Source of the DNA: Certhia americana
Lineage: Eukaryota; Chordata; Aves; Passeriformes; Certhiidae
Length of the DNA: 64,000 nucleotides
Assembly (NCBI GenBank): GCA_018697195.1
Contig: CM031870.1
Location: 7,194,379 to 7,258,378 of the forward strand
Reading direction: 5' to 3'
A program made the position numbers and the translations under genes. Position 1 is the first letter of the stretch. Each line of letters opens with the position of its first letter. Positions 48,201 through 61,169 of this stretch are shown piece by piece. Below the pieces are notes generated by a model, which was given only the letters and a program-made list of their open reading frames with translations, did not search any database and was not told where the DNA came from.

Positions 48201-48870
48201 ATACACAACAAGGTTATGAATTTCTGTTTGCTAAGGTTGTAGCTGTCATAACGAACCATGGATTCAGTAGCGTTGCCTGTGTGTATGTAAACAGAAACAC
48301 AAACACAGAAAAAAAGAGCATGCTATTTAGCACTAACATGGGCTCTTGGTTCTCTTACCTGCAACCTAATTTTGCAAAGACTGTGCAGAGGAAGTTGTTT
48401 TTATTGAACGTCGATTGAGAAGACGAGTCACCTGCAAGAGAATAAGTTTATTTACAGTACCAAAATTCATATATGTAATTTTATTTTATATTGAAAAATG
48501 CTGTCTATTTCTCAAAGGCATTATATTTTTTCTGACCAAATATCTTGCAAACATTCCTCTTTTGATTTTGAATCTCTGTGGTGTAATGTAAATTGTAAGT
48601 GTCTGTTTGTAAGGGACATTCCTGGTACAACTATTTTTTGCTGGTTAATCATAAGACTAAAGATAAAACTGAAGTGTTCAGCTGCTATTGTTTTGGTTCT
48701 TTAAAAGTGTTTATAGGCTCGAAGTGTCAGCCCATTTTAATGAAAGGTTTATAAATTCATTTCCTGTTTAATTCCAAAATACATTTGCACTTTTGTTATT
48801 TCCATTACAAGTTGGTGGTTTTGTTTGACTATTTCACCGTAATAATAAACAACTGTGTTAAAGCATCTGT
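45219..48870 (+). other. ITPRIPL2: Probable ITPRIPL2 3' UTR
   Basis: About 3.6 kb of AT-rich, stop-filled sequence without a recognised gene or repeat follows the stop codon. The best terminal signal is AATAAA at 48844-48849, preceded by a T-rich stretch. The extent is an inference from the long 3' UTR typical of this gene; earlier polyadenylation is possible. Confidence 0.5.
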
Positions 48871-51800
48871 GCCTCAAGATTTAAATTCCTTGTTGCGTTT
48901 TTTTCACTAAAAGCTACACGAGCCACAGAACTGTAGTTGGCAGGTTTATGTGCTCTTTAGGAGGAGACTACTAAAGTGGCAAAATGATAAAAGAGGAAGT
49001 CCACACCTTGGGAGTTGTGCAGAGGGATGTGGAGGAGAGCCAGAAGAGAAAGTGGAGCATCGCTGGCTGGCTTCTGAGATGGAGCACGTTGGGGTTTGTG
49101 GTTGGCTTGCTCAGAGTTCTTGTTTCCTTGGCTCCAGGGTTGGGTTGCTTCAAATCTGCTCTTTCTGGTGCTTGATGAAAAGCAAGGACTTCGTTTCACA
49201 GTATCGGTGTGATCCTTCAGCGTGGCATGTCCAGACACGTTACCGTTCCAAACCGTGTAGGTCATGCTGTTGTTAAATATGGGAAAAGTCCTGCTGGAGC
49301 CAGCAGGAGTTTTGCAGATGGGCCAGCAAATTAACCTGTCCTTTATTAGTCTTTGGTATGATGCAAGAACTATACACATGGCTTGTGCTGGTGTTCCCTA
49401 TTAATGAAATAACAGCAAGATCCTGAGCTTTTAAATCCCTGAATCAAAGCCAGGCTGGAAGTGGCTTTCTCCAAGTCTTTGTGTACCTGCCATTACCTTG
49501 CAGGAGCTGCTTCTGTGAGAGGGACAGCAGTTGCTGGCACAGTGTGGCTAGCAGGCTTCTTGCTGGCAATATCAACACTTAGCCACCCAAGTCAGCATGG
49601 TGAAAACGTTCTTACAACTTCACCTCTAATAACATTATCTTTTATTAAAAGCAATAGCCACCCCCAGTCTCCATTCAATCCTTGCTCTGAAGTATTTCTC
49701 TGTTTGAAGCCTGAGTTCCTGTTCAACAGAAAAGAAACACAGTGCTTTCCTTTTGTGATAAATCTGTTAACAAAAAATTAACCGGCCTAAGGACTTGCAT
49801 GCTTGGTGTTTAAAGAAAAGTCTGCTTGCATCCAACTCATTGGATAAATTGTTTAAAATCTTTCCATCCTTTTGCAAATACCTCCTTGTAACTCAGCCAA
49901 GGTCAGCAGTGAATTGCTGATTAAATACTGCTAATGCAAGTTAAAACTGTCTGGAAGGCAAAGGAGTTATTTGTGCATCCCATTTTCATAAGGCTCTAGA
50001 AGATTTCAGACATGGGAAATTTCCTGTTCCAGGCTGGTTTTTTTCTTGTGTCACCTCTTTAAATGTCTGCCTTGTGAGTCATCCCTGAGGTGAGTGACAT
50101 AACTTCAGTAGCTGGCAGAAGAGCAGCCAATCCCACTTTTCTTGGGCTGACAGCACTGGGAAGCTGGTGGTTGAGGAATAAATAAGGCGTGGCACCCCTT
50201 AGAGTACAAGGATTCTCCTTCAGTGCTTGCTGATGCTTTGGAGCATGGTGCTGTGTTTACTGGGGAGGCTGAGGTAGCTCCCAGCTCTAAAACAAGCAGG
50301 ATAGGGAGGGTTGACCATGGATAGATCTGTCTGGGTTTCTCAAACATATGAGGTGGCTAATTAAGAGACTACCTTTGCTCTTGTGCATGTGTCTTCAGTG
50401 TCTTTTTTTAAATAAGTAACCAAGAATTGGCATATTTGCAACTGTTTTATGAGATTAGCAGCAGAGCTATGTAGGTAATGTGTGCTCTGTGTCTGTAAAC
50501 AGCCTTCGGATTCAAGTAACCATTTATATGCGAAACACTTAAAGGTTGTTACCCGAGTGTGTGCATCAAATGTTATCGTGTACCAGGCTCTGTTTAAGTC
50601 TTGTTTTTTTTTCCTTTTAAAGGATAGCAGTGGTGATTCAGAGACTTGGAAGAATTTGGTGTACTCCAATGACAAGCTCCTTTTCTTGACACCCCTGGGA
50701 ATTTCCTCCCCTGCTCCCCAAAAACGAACAAACAAAACCCCAAAACCAAAACCAATAAAACCAACCAAAAAACCCCCCCCCCAAACCCCTGAAGAAATGG
50801 GACCAGCGCTGCATAAAGAATATCTCTCTGGACTGGGCTGGATGTGAAAAGGGTTTGTTAGTGATTTCATGATACCTGTGATTGTCTATTGATTTTTATC
50901 CCTGCCACAGAGTCCCCATGATAATCTGGGTGGGGGGAGGGAAAAAGGGGATGTAAGGAAACGAGCAGACAGGCTTGATGGAGATACTGCTGTGAAGATT
51001 ACCAGCTATCAAATAAAGAAGAAAAGTTACCAAAAATTACCAAAAATTTATGATGGATTCCCAGAGGATTAAATAAGAGTTGCTTTGAGAAGCCTCACTG
51101 TACTGACTGAAAACAAATTAGCTGTAGAAACAGGAAGAAGATCAATGAAGTCCAGCCAATAGCCCACTTCTCCCTGGCAATTTCAGTCCACTCCTTTCAG
51201 TTTCAGGAAGGGGAGAAGAGAAACTTGGAGCTGAATTCACTGGCAAATCCATGTGTGTACTGCTTCAGGGGAGGGCAACGGAGAGGCTCTTTCTTTCAGG
51301 GTTTAATCCTGAAAAGGATAAAAGGCAAAATTAAAATGCTGAAATACAAAACTCCCATCGAGGGAGGGAGTGTTTGGGTGCAGTTTGCCAATCGGTCTCC
51401 TGTGCTCTGCCAGATGACAATCAGAGATCACTGGTTTTGAAGGCAAGTCAAAATTCAGTTAGGTTTACACATGCTGGAAACTGCTCTCAAGGTTCCCAGT
51501 TCCTCCTGACATGGCACAGGGAGCTGCTCCACTGCCTGTGCAAGTGAAATGCCGGAGCAGCCGCTACAGAGGAAATGAGTCATTCCTCTATTTCTGTTGC
51601 AAAAGACTTCTCTGTGCTGTGCAATGCATTTAGGAATATATTCCTACTGCTTCTTGGAAGTTTTCCTAGGACCACGTTTAGGCATAAAAACATCAGCAAA
51701 TGAACGGGCACAGACTTTTTTTTCATTTAAATCAGCTGTGCAGGCTTGGCTTCTACAGGAGGGATTTTCAGGAATCCTAAATTTTGTGCAGTTCTCACCT

Positions 51801-54800
51801 CTGGGTCTGTTTGCTGGTAGAGGGGCTGCTGCCCAAGAGGTGATTGTATGGGAGTATGGTTGTAGCTTCTGAGCATCTCTTCTTGTCATGCCACATTGGA
51901 AGCTTGTTAAAGTGTGTTTCAAAAAAGAGAAACTTGCTAGTCATGGGGATTGTGAATCATGGGCACTTCTCCAAAAAATATTCCTGCACAGAGCCTGTAT
52001 GTTTTCCCCAGGCACCACTTGAGCTCAGCAGTCATTCAGGCCCTACCAAAAATAATTACATCTCCTGAATAGCAAAAAAAAAGGGTGAGTGGGGAGAAGA
52101 ATAGCAGCAGTAGACTCTGAGAAGTCAACAGGCTCATTTCTCCCCTTTTATTTCAGTGTGGTGTTTTCCAGAGTGCTGTGAACAAACATTGAACTGCCTG
52201 TTGGCACAGTGTGGATGGGGTAGTACCTGAGAAGCCTCAGGCCTCTCTGTCTCCTCACTGCTGCTCTGACAGATGGATGATTTAATAAAGTAAACTGGCA
52301 CTTAGTTGTAGCTTCTGCTGTGGGAACCCTGGAGATCTTCGTAAATTGTCTATTTTCAAATCTTTCAGGAGTTTGACTTGTTCAAGAATGAAGGAAGTCT
52401 TGGCCAAAGCTTTGGATAAGTTTTGTCTGACAGTCTGTTTATCTCTTGGCTCTTTCTTTGAGTGTTGTCTGCCTTGAAATGCAGACTCTTCACGAAGTGC
52501 TGCACCTGGCACCAGTTCCAGCAGAGCAGCAGCAATGCAACTTTACTGTGACATTAACCCCTTTCATTTTACAGATGCTTCTTAAAATGTTCCCACTTTC
52601 AGTTACATGACATGACTTTCAGACATGGTGAGTGCGCATGAGGGAGGGACAGAGAGAGACTGATAGCAGAACACACTGACTTCTGTGGTTTGCTCCTTGA
52701 AAATGCTACTAGTGCTCCAGAAAATCATATAAATCTTATGTGCAGAGCTTGTGTGCATAGCAGCATTTTAAATTTGCCTCTTGAAATAATTTTCATTACC
52801 CAAAGGGTGTATAGGGGCACATAATGAGCTTTTAACACACTAGTTCCTCAAGGAAGAATTGTTATGGCCTTCCGAAAGATCCCTGTGTTAAGTGGCAGTT
52901 AAGAACTCATTATAATGAGATGCTGTTGGATGAGATTAGTATCTGACTTAGAATGACAATAGTGACATCCACATAGATAAACTGGAGAGGAGATAGTGGG
53001 AGAAAGGGATAAGTAGGGAAGGCAGCAGGTACACTGCAAGGAGGGACAGGTAATCACCTTGGGGAACATGGTCACTACCTGGATGGTCATCAGAAGAGTC
53101 AGCCCTCGATGGAAAACATGACAGTTTCTGAGGGAGAACCATGGGATTTGCATGAACCTCTTCAGCCAAAGCTGTCAGAGCTTTTAACTCTTGTGGAAGC
53201 AGATGTGATGTGAGCCCTGCTTCCTGCCTTCTGAAATGTCAGCTGGTGAAAGTACTTGTTCACCTGTCTCTGGCTGCTGGAGGGACCATGAAAAAAGGGT
53301 CATTTCAGTGGTGAAATTTATCTCTTTGGCTGATAAAGACCTTCATAATGTGACTTTAATTTCAAAGGGCTCTGGCAGCGCAGCAGTTTGAGTATCTGTT
53401 TGCCTGACTACCACTAGAGTAGCAGTATGTGAAGTGCACAGGTATTTTATTTGTATAAAACTGCTTACTCTTAGAGGTCAGCAAACACGGCTACCCCAGA
53501 AACTTTCAAGTTGCAGAGCAGAAGGTTAATTTTGAGTGCATAAGTTGCTTCCCTGATTGAACACAGGACCCTGCACACACCAGAGTATGCTGTCCTCATG
53601 GCTCTGGCACATCTTTGCCCCTTGAGAGCACCTAGGGTTTGTTTTCAGCAGATCTCTCTGGCTCACAGAGGGAGCAGGCCCTTGTAGTGAAGGGAGCAGA
53701 TGGATGCCTCCTTTCTCCGTCCTGCACAGTATTTTCATAACCTTTCAATGGCATTCCTGCAGAATGGGGACAAGATGGCAGTCATGTGCTGGCCACAGCT
53801 GTGCCAGTTCTTCCAGTGGGGGAGGAAGCTGGGATGAGATCAGATTTACTTTTGTCCCTTTTCTGCTTGGAAACTTATTTGTGTTGCTAACGAGGTCCCC
53901 AGTCCAACGCTGTAAAAGGGATGCTGCAGGGAGGAGGGCAAGTAAGCTTCCTCCCTTGGGAGAGGGCTAAAGCAGTCCTTGACTAATATAAACTGCTTTG
54001 CTGGGGCCAGTGGCAACAGTTTGTCACCTGTCATGGCAGAGGACACGACTGAGCTATTGGCACAGTGGGATGAGGCGCAGGGTGGGGCTGGACCCACACC
54101 AGAACATTGCTCAGGAGCACAGAAATCTTCCCTGACAACACTGCTTGACCCACTGCAAGTTCCTGGGCACATTATGGGGGAGGAATATAATGTGCTGCTA
54201 CCTATGTAATATAAGGAGCAGTCCCAAGATCAAAAGTGTTCCTATCTGATCTGTAAGAACAGGGTTTTCTGCCAGGCACCCAGGGGAACTACCAGCAGCA
54301 AGGAAGAACGTTATCATCTGGATTTTAGCAGACTTTTGCATAGGAGCCTGGTTCAGTCTGTGATGAAAATAGGTTTGCCTTCCAAGCTCAGCTCTGAATG
54401 GCAGAGAGTATGGTGTGTGTTGCTGTGTGTGTAGTGATTTTGGTTTCCATTAATATCCAAAGAAGAGATTCCTCATGAGAAGGAAATTTTAATTCGGAAA
54501 TTACTTGGTTCAATATTGATTGCATTTAGCTGGATTTGCAGCCTCCCTCCTCAGCAGAGATGTGTCCCACTGAAAATGCTGCAGGGTAAATGCATAAAAT
54601 GGAGAGAAGGGAAAGAATTCAACAACAGAAACAGACAGGTGTTCCTGTCTGTTCAGGACATGGAATTCCATTCAGGAATTCCATTTATTTGTCAGCTACA
54701 GCACTGCAGTGCTTTAGAATGCAAATTGCCCCTTTAGCCCACCAAGTCTAGCTCTACTGCACAGTACAGTATTTTGCACATATGTTTAATGAGATGTGCA

Positions 54801-55754
54801 AAATGGGAAAACCAGATGTAATGGTCTCTGCTGCTTTCAGGAGACAACTGGAAACAGAACCTTTTGTCATAAAAACAGTCATGCCCTTCTGAACCTGTTG
54901 AATTCTGAAACTGTCTTGGGCAAATTTTCGCAAATCATGATTTGGTATTTGCAGCAGAATGATCCTGAACATGTTTTTGTAGCTGTTCCTTTGCAGCTCA
55001 GAACTGGGTTTTGCTGCTATTGATATCAGTTTTTTTCCAACAGCTTTAAGCAATCTCTATTTCTGCTTTGTTAATTTGTTTCATAATTTAAAAGCTTTTC
55101 TCTTACAAGCCGTATTTAAATGGTTTTGGATAACTTTTCCTGTATTTCACAGCTGCATGGCCCAGGGCTCAGTTATAAAGCCTTGCTGATTCAGTTGAAG
55201 AAAGCATGCTTGACCACATCTGTTTTTGTGTTAATTTACATCTTTAAGCCACTACTGGAAAGGAGAAACCTGTAAGTTCCAATTCCTTCCCTGTCCACTT
55301 TCTAGGTTTGGTGTAGTTTTTGATGCTCCTATGAATATGAATTGTGACTTGCCAAATTAGTGTGAATTAAATGGGAATAATCATAGACAGCACAGTTATT
55401 CAAACAATTTCCAGGGGATGAGACTGTCCTTCTAAAGTAAGTCATCCACGAGATTGTTACAAAACCAAAGCTCTCAGCATTTATCTTACAAGTCTGTCCC
55501 TGAGTCTCAGAGAGATGATGTTGAGACATCATGAGTTTGCCTTATTCTATAAAATCCCACATTCTGGCCTTTTTAGAAGATATTATCTTACTTTTTAAGG
55601 TGTGTGCTGAAAGTATCTTGAGTACCTTTATATCTGAAGTTTTACCTTGAAGCCTGGGTTCTGTCCCCATTTGCTCAGCCCCTTCACCAGGATCTCACTC
55701 AGTCCCCCAGAGCTTGGGAAGCCAAGCTGCAGCTCGCACCCAGCTCCTCTTGGT
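48871..55754. other. Intergenic ITPRIPL2-SYT17, left part: no gene recognised
   Basis: AT-rich DNA with only short, unrecognisable open frames. It includes an A/C-rich low-complexity stretch at 50718-50790 and an A run at 52073-52082. I see no named repeat family or RNA gene in the rest. Confidence 0.55.
50718..50790. repeat. A/C-rich simple sequence (G/T-rich on the minus strand)
   Basis: Irregular AACCCC/AAAACC words ending in a nine-C run. On the minus strand this reads as GGGGTTT/GGTTTT and is able in principle to form a G-quadruplex. Confidence 0.8.
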
Positions 55755-55760
55755 AGAAGT

Positions 55761-56394
55761 TGTAGGAGCAGTTACGTGCCAGAACAGTCGGGACAGTACT
55801 CAGCCAAGATCACTATGGTTAAGTTTTGAAGTTTATTCCATAGGGTGTGGGTGAAAGAGCCCAGCTCAGGGTTAGCTCAGACCAGGCTAGAGGACACAGG
55901 AGCAGGAGAGAGCACAAGGCAAGAAAGTAAGCATAAGAGGATAGGAGAACAAGAGAGTAAGGGAACAAAAGAGTAAGAGAGTACAAGAGCAAGAGAGCAA
56001 GCTCTCCTTTTACAATGACTTATATCTCTTTCTATGTTGAATATTCTACTTTCTCATTAATCAATCTAGTATCAAATACAAATTTCTACATTTATATATA
56101 TCCTATAGGAATCACTACATTACCATGTTTTACTACTTTCTAATCTCTAAATCTTATCAGGGGACCCTTCCTGACAAGCCAGGGAAGAAGGGTCTGTTCT
56201 GGTTTTGGTATGTCTGCTAGTAAATTGCATTCCTAACAAAGAGAGAAAGACCTCTGGTCAGCCAAAGCAGTTCTATAAACATTCAGACAAACACTGCTTT
56301 AATTTCAATGTCTCTTCTAGTTTCTGCATTCTTAGCACCTTTGACTAAGATTTAGTCAGATTTATAGGACTTTCTTGTTTCTTCCTTTCCAACA
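55761..56394 (-). mobile_element. Solo LTR of an endogenous retrovirus, 6-bp target duplication
   Basis: The element is 634 bp with TG…CA ends (TGTAGGAG … TTCCAACA) and a perfect 6-bp direct repeat AGAAGT on both sides (55755-55760 and 56395-56400). The reverse complement starts TGTTGGAA and carries AATAAA (the + strand TTTATT at 55832-55837) about 70 bases before its end, so it lies in minus orientation. A purine-rich stretch of AAGAG/AGTAAG words fills 55900-56010. There is no internal retroviral sequence. A 6-bp duplication is typical of ERVK (beta-retrovirus-like) elements. The family assignment is inference. Confidence 0.88.
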
Positions 56395-56400
56395 AGAAGT

Positions 56401-59400
56401 GACTCTCGTTTCACTGAATTTGTCTTCCTGAGAAATGAGGACACTGCTTGGATTCAGACTGATATTCCTTGTTTCTCTGTCATTAAATTGGAAAAAATAT
56501 GAAGTTGAAATTTACTTCTAAAATAGAGCTCTCTTCCTTAGGAATTTGCTTCAGTGGGGACTGTGAGATATTCTCTGTAATGATTTATATTACAAAAATA
56601 GCTCTGTCCTATGTCTACAAACAGAAATGTGAGCCTGGAAAAGAAATCTAGCCGCTAACTCCTGAGTCCTACAATTTGAATAAACCAGTCATAAATAAAA
56701 TTAATTACAAAAGCAGCTGAAGAACTAAACTTCCCTATAAATACAACGTTCTCTCCTCGGAAGTCTGAAAATACTCTAGGCTTTTTAGCCTGACCCAAAG
56801 CCTGCTGTATCCAAGCTTTTTTGGCCTCAGTGCGGGGAGCGAGTTCCAAAGCAGAAGAGTGTCAGTGGCGCTGTGCCTCCCCCAGGCTCTCTGCCACTGC
56901 TAAGGCTGTGCCGAGTTGTGGGGAGACCCTGCGAGCCAGTGAGTAACAGACCACAGAGGTCCCCACCTTCACTGCGAAATGAGGTTGTTGAAAGAACACG
57001 ACCTCAGATTCATATTTATACATCTGACCTGACAGTCACCGCTCACCTTCAACACGTTCCAGTGATGACACTCGGCTCACTCAAGTGACACTGTGTGAAG
57101 CCACCGAGGGCTCTGCTGTGCCAGAGCAGTGCTGGGCCATGGTCAGCGTGCTGGAATGGAGCATGACCTCACTGGGTGGTGACAGCTCCCTCTGGGGACA
57201 GATTTCCTTTGAGCAGGAACTTGGATTGGAGTGCGTGGTACAATAACACACGGTGCTTGCTTTCCCCAGAGCCTGCATGCCCTTTGGCTGTGTTTTTTAT
57301 CTCTGTTTACTATAGAAAAAGCTTTAGCAGATTATGCTGTGTCATTCAGTTCCCTGCCAGAGTGTATGTTAAAGAGAAACTAGAAGGTGTATGAGTGCAA
57401 AAAAAGTAGCTGTAATTTTTTGTGGCATAGGCAAGGTCATTACAAATTATATGAAGCAATGAGGATGTGAGGATCTTAGATCAAATTTAACTGCTTTATC
57501 TGGAGACTTAAGAGAAGAGAAAAATGTGCTTTTACTGATATTGGCAATTAGGAAGCTGCCAGGTGGCCAGTTAATAACCCAGATGTGCTGCAAGATGCAG
57601 CATCAGCAGAGGCTGTTTGTGAAGCAGAGGAGACTTTTCCAGGGTTCCAGTTCTTGGAACCAGTTCCTCCTGGCTATGGGTGTGAGTTGGGTCTGGGAGA
57701 TGTGAGGAGAGGAGGGCCTGGGGTAGGTAATGCCAATCCATGAAGGGATAAGAGCTTAGGAAAATTGCAGAGAAGAAGGAGGGAAATACAATGAAATCTA
57801 AAGAGCCACTGGCAATGCAGAAGCCTGGAAATGGTGTCTTGACTCCACATCACGCACATGCACAGGGGTCTGTGGTGTTGATGGGCTGACTTAGAGGCAG
57901 CTGAGACCAAAGACTGGGTGAGTCATGGAAATGGGCACCTTCCCCTTTTGTCACTAGCTGGAATCTGTGTTTGTCACACTGATGTCAGCCCAGTTCCTGC
58001 TGAAACTGCATCATCACTGGCACAAGATCAGTTGTTGCTGTGACTCTCTCGTGCCTCAAGGCAATAGAGATAGAGATGCTGGAGCCCAGGCTTCTTGCTG
58101 ATCCCTGAAATACACCAGGTATGATGTAGGAGAAGGGGGTAATCTTTCAGTACTCCACACCGAGCTGTCTGGACACAATGCCCAGTGGGAATTTGTGAGA
58201 AAGGACTGAAAGCAAGTGAGCCTGGGAGGCAGTCGGCAGGGTTGAGCTTGCAGTTTTGCAATCAGCTGGAAGTAGAGCTCAGCTCAGTTCACTTCAGGCA
58301 TTCCCTGCCACTGCCCCTGCCACTGAGTCAGTCACAGAGCTAGAATAAATACAGGTCCCTATGGTAAAGTCAAAGCTAATCCTTGCTGCTGAAAGACTGG
58401 GAAGGGGGGCCTCTCCTGGGTTGTAGGAAACAGTTCTGCTCCTGGCCGCCCAGAACTTCTTGAATAAAACCTCCTGGACTTGCCTCTTCAGAAAAGGCAG
58501 AAAAAAGTCAGAAAAAAGCCTGAAATTCACACAGGGAAAGAAACTGCATTTCCATGAAACCTGTAAAGAGACAAATCTTGCAAGAGATGGTTCTGAAGAG
58601 TTAATTGCAGATACCTTTACTGGAGGGATGCTGCTGCAAGGAAATGAAGTCAATTTTGTAACAACAAGGGAAGCTGGAGCTTTACCAGCTGCCAATAGCA
58701 GTGGGGAAGCACCAGCTTGCCCATTATAAAAACTTGCCATTTAGAAAAAACTTCTGGAAATAAGAAGCTTATTTTTAGGCAGAGTGGTAGCTGGATTATT
58801 AGGCTATTCCAGCAGGATACTCAAGTAGTGATAATAAGGATTTGGCAAAAGAACAGCAGAGGAAGACACTTCATCTTACCTTGTATAGCCTCTGTTCTTC
58901 TTGCAGCAGAAAGTACTGTCAACTGCTTCAGTATGATTCAAATTAAAATGCTCTGAAATAGCCATCTGATTGCCTTCCTTTGCTTTCTTTACTTTTTCAG
59001 AGTCATGCTCTTTTCTCTTAACTCTAAGGCACAAAGAGGCTGAAAGTCTTTGGATAGATTTGGGCAAGGCATGGCATTTTGAATACCAACATTCCTGGTT
59101 TGGTTTGTCTGAGAAGCTGCTAAACTGATTTTGTGTGCTGGAAGTAGATTTTGCATGCATACATACATGCTTTGTATGTAGCTGATGTTATTCCCAGTGT
59201 GTATTAGTAAGAAGAGAAATCTGCCATAAAATCATGTTCTGCAAAAGCAGTATTCATTTCCTAGTTTTCTGCTTAAAAATTCTGCATTTGCAAGACTTGC
59301 CATGTGCATCACAGCCATTACATGTGGAAAGTATGGAATGTGGCTTATCAGACACAAAGTGTGCACAGCAAAGGACAACCAAAGGTTATGTTGTCATCAT

Positions 59401-61100
59401 GTCAAATGGATCTGTTTATTCTGAGTGCTGTAGAAGCAGAGCTTAATCAGAGCATCAGCCATATGCAGATTTGAAATTAGATTTTACAAAAAACACCTGT
59501 CTACTGCTTTGAATCCTTGTCATATTCCTTGGGTTAGAGCTGTGCTTAGAGAATGTGTGTGCTGGGAGAAAATAATCTAAAAGCCTTCATGCCATGATAT
59601 GAAAAGCACTTAAGTGCATGCATGTATATGAGTGTGCAAGCACATGAATGCACATGCGAGCACATGAATCTTATGGCTTTGTGCTACAAGCTACTACCAA
59701 AGCATGTGAAGAGGAAAAGAGGGCATTCTTCATGTAAAAATCAATAGTATTGGTGACTCCCCATATAAACTTCTTTTGCTCTTCTTTTTTGGCTCATAAT
59801 TTTTATATGTGTCAGCCAAAAAAGTCACTGAAGCGATGCAGCATTTGATCTTTCTGTTCTGTAAAACATTTTAAAGGAATAAGTAAAAACACGCACGTAA
59901 TGTTTGTGTAGTGCCTGCCACAGTTTTGTGACTCACAGCGTTCTGCCTTTAAGGAGTAAGAAAAAAAAATCTGTCTGAAAGCTTAAGCCTCTCTCCTCAT
60001 AATGTTGCAACATGGGAAAAAAAAAAAAAAAAAGAAAATCTGTGCATTTGGTTATTGAGAGCTGCATCAAGGGAGTGGTGAAAGGAGCAACAATATTCAA
60101 AGTCAAGGTTTATATTTTAAACACTGGCACTTGGAAAGAAGTGGATTTTAAAAGAATTGCAGAGCAAAAATTGACAACTTGTACCACCATTTAATCATTA
60201 GCAATTGTATGTTCAAAACTGACTGAAACAAGTAAGCACTACAGGCTTTTTTTTGCTTATCTCCACTGTGATAATTATTCTTCTAAAGCAGTAGCTGCTC
60301 TACCTGGGGAAAAATAGAGTTCAGATTTTTTAAAATTCAGAGTATGGCACTTCCCACGGAAGCCAATGGCAGTTTTTCATTGAATTCAAAGAGAACTTAA
60401 ATGGGCCATTAAACGACATCAGTAATGCAAGAGCTTTCCAAAGACATCCTGGCCCAGATGCTCCTTCCTTACCACAAGGAGCAGCAGTCACCAGTGTTCT
60501 TAGGCTGGCCAGTATCTGAAGCTTCTCCAGAGCAGGATATGTTCTCACCCCAGTAAACTGAAACGTGGTGAGTCAGAAATGTTTCAAGTAAGGAAGGTGT
60601 CCTGACCGTCCAGCTGGGCTGAGCTGGAACCTGCTGCCTCTCTGCCTCTATCCAGGGTTCAGGATGAATCAATGTACCAGGAAGGTGCATGAAGTGTAGC
60701 CTGACAGCTTTCTCCAAAACTCCTCTTCTGCAGAAGAGGGCAGAAGCCTTTGTTTATACCACAATGCTGGGAAGCCTGCAGTTTGTGTGGCACCGAGGTA
60801 GTGATCAAGAGAACGGCTGAAAAGCTCCACTTTTCCTGTGCTTTCCAAGAGTTCGACCTCAGGAGTATTTTGCTGCTTGAGTTCTCCAGGTCCAACCACC
60901 CCCGTGGTGGGATTTCCCCACTGCTGGACCACGTTCCTTTCCACCCTGCCTCTGGCTGGTCCCAACACATCAGCGCAGGGACAGGATGCTCATTGTGATC
61001 TGTGGCTTACAAGCCCACTCCTCGTCTCAGCTGAGGAAGGCGTGAGTTTGTATGTGTTGACTTTGTTCATTCAAGCTCACAAAACAACTGCATCTGTCCT
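56401..61100. other. Intergenic ITPRIPL2-SYT17, right part: no gene recognised
   Basis: No gene, RNA or clear repeat family recognised. There is an 18-base A run at 60016-60033, and CACATGAATG-like words repeat at 59640-59670. Confidence 0.55.
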
Positions 61101-61169
61101 GAAAGTGTGTGTCTTCCTCAGGTGTGTCTTCTCATCCAGCGAATTCTTCGCGAGAAAGCGCTGCTTGTG

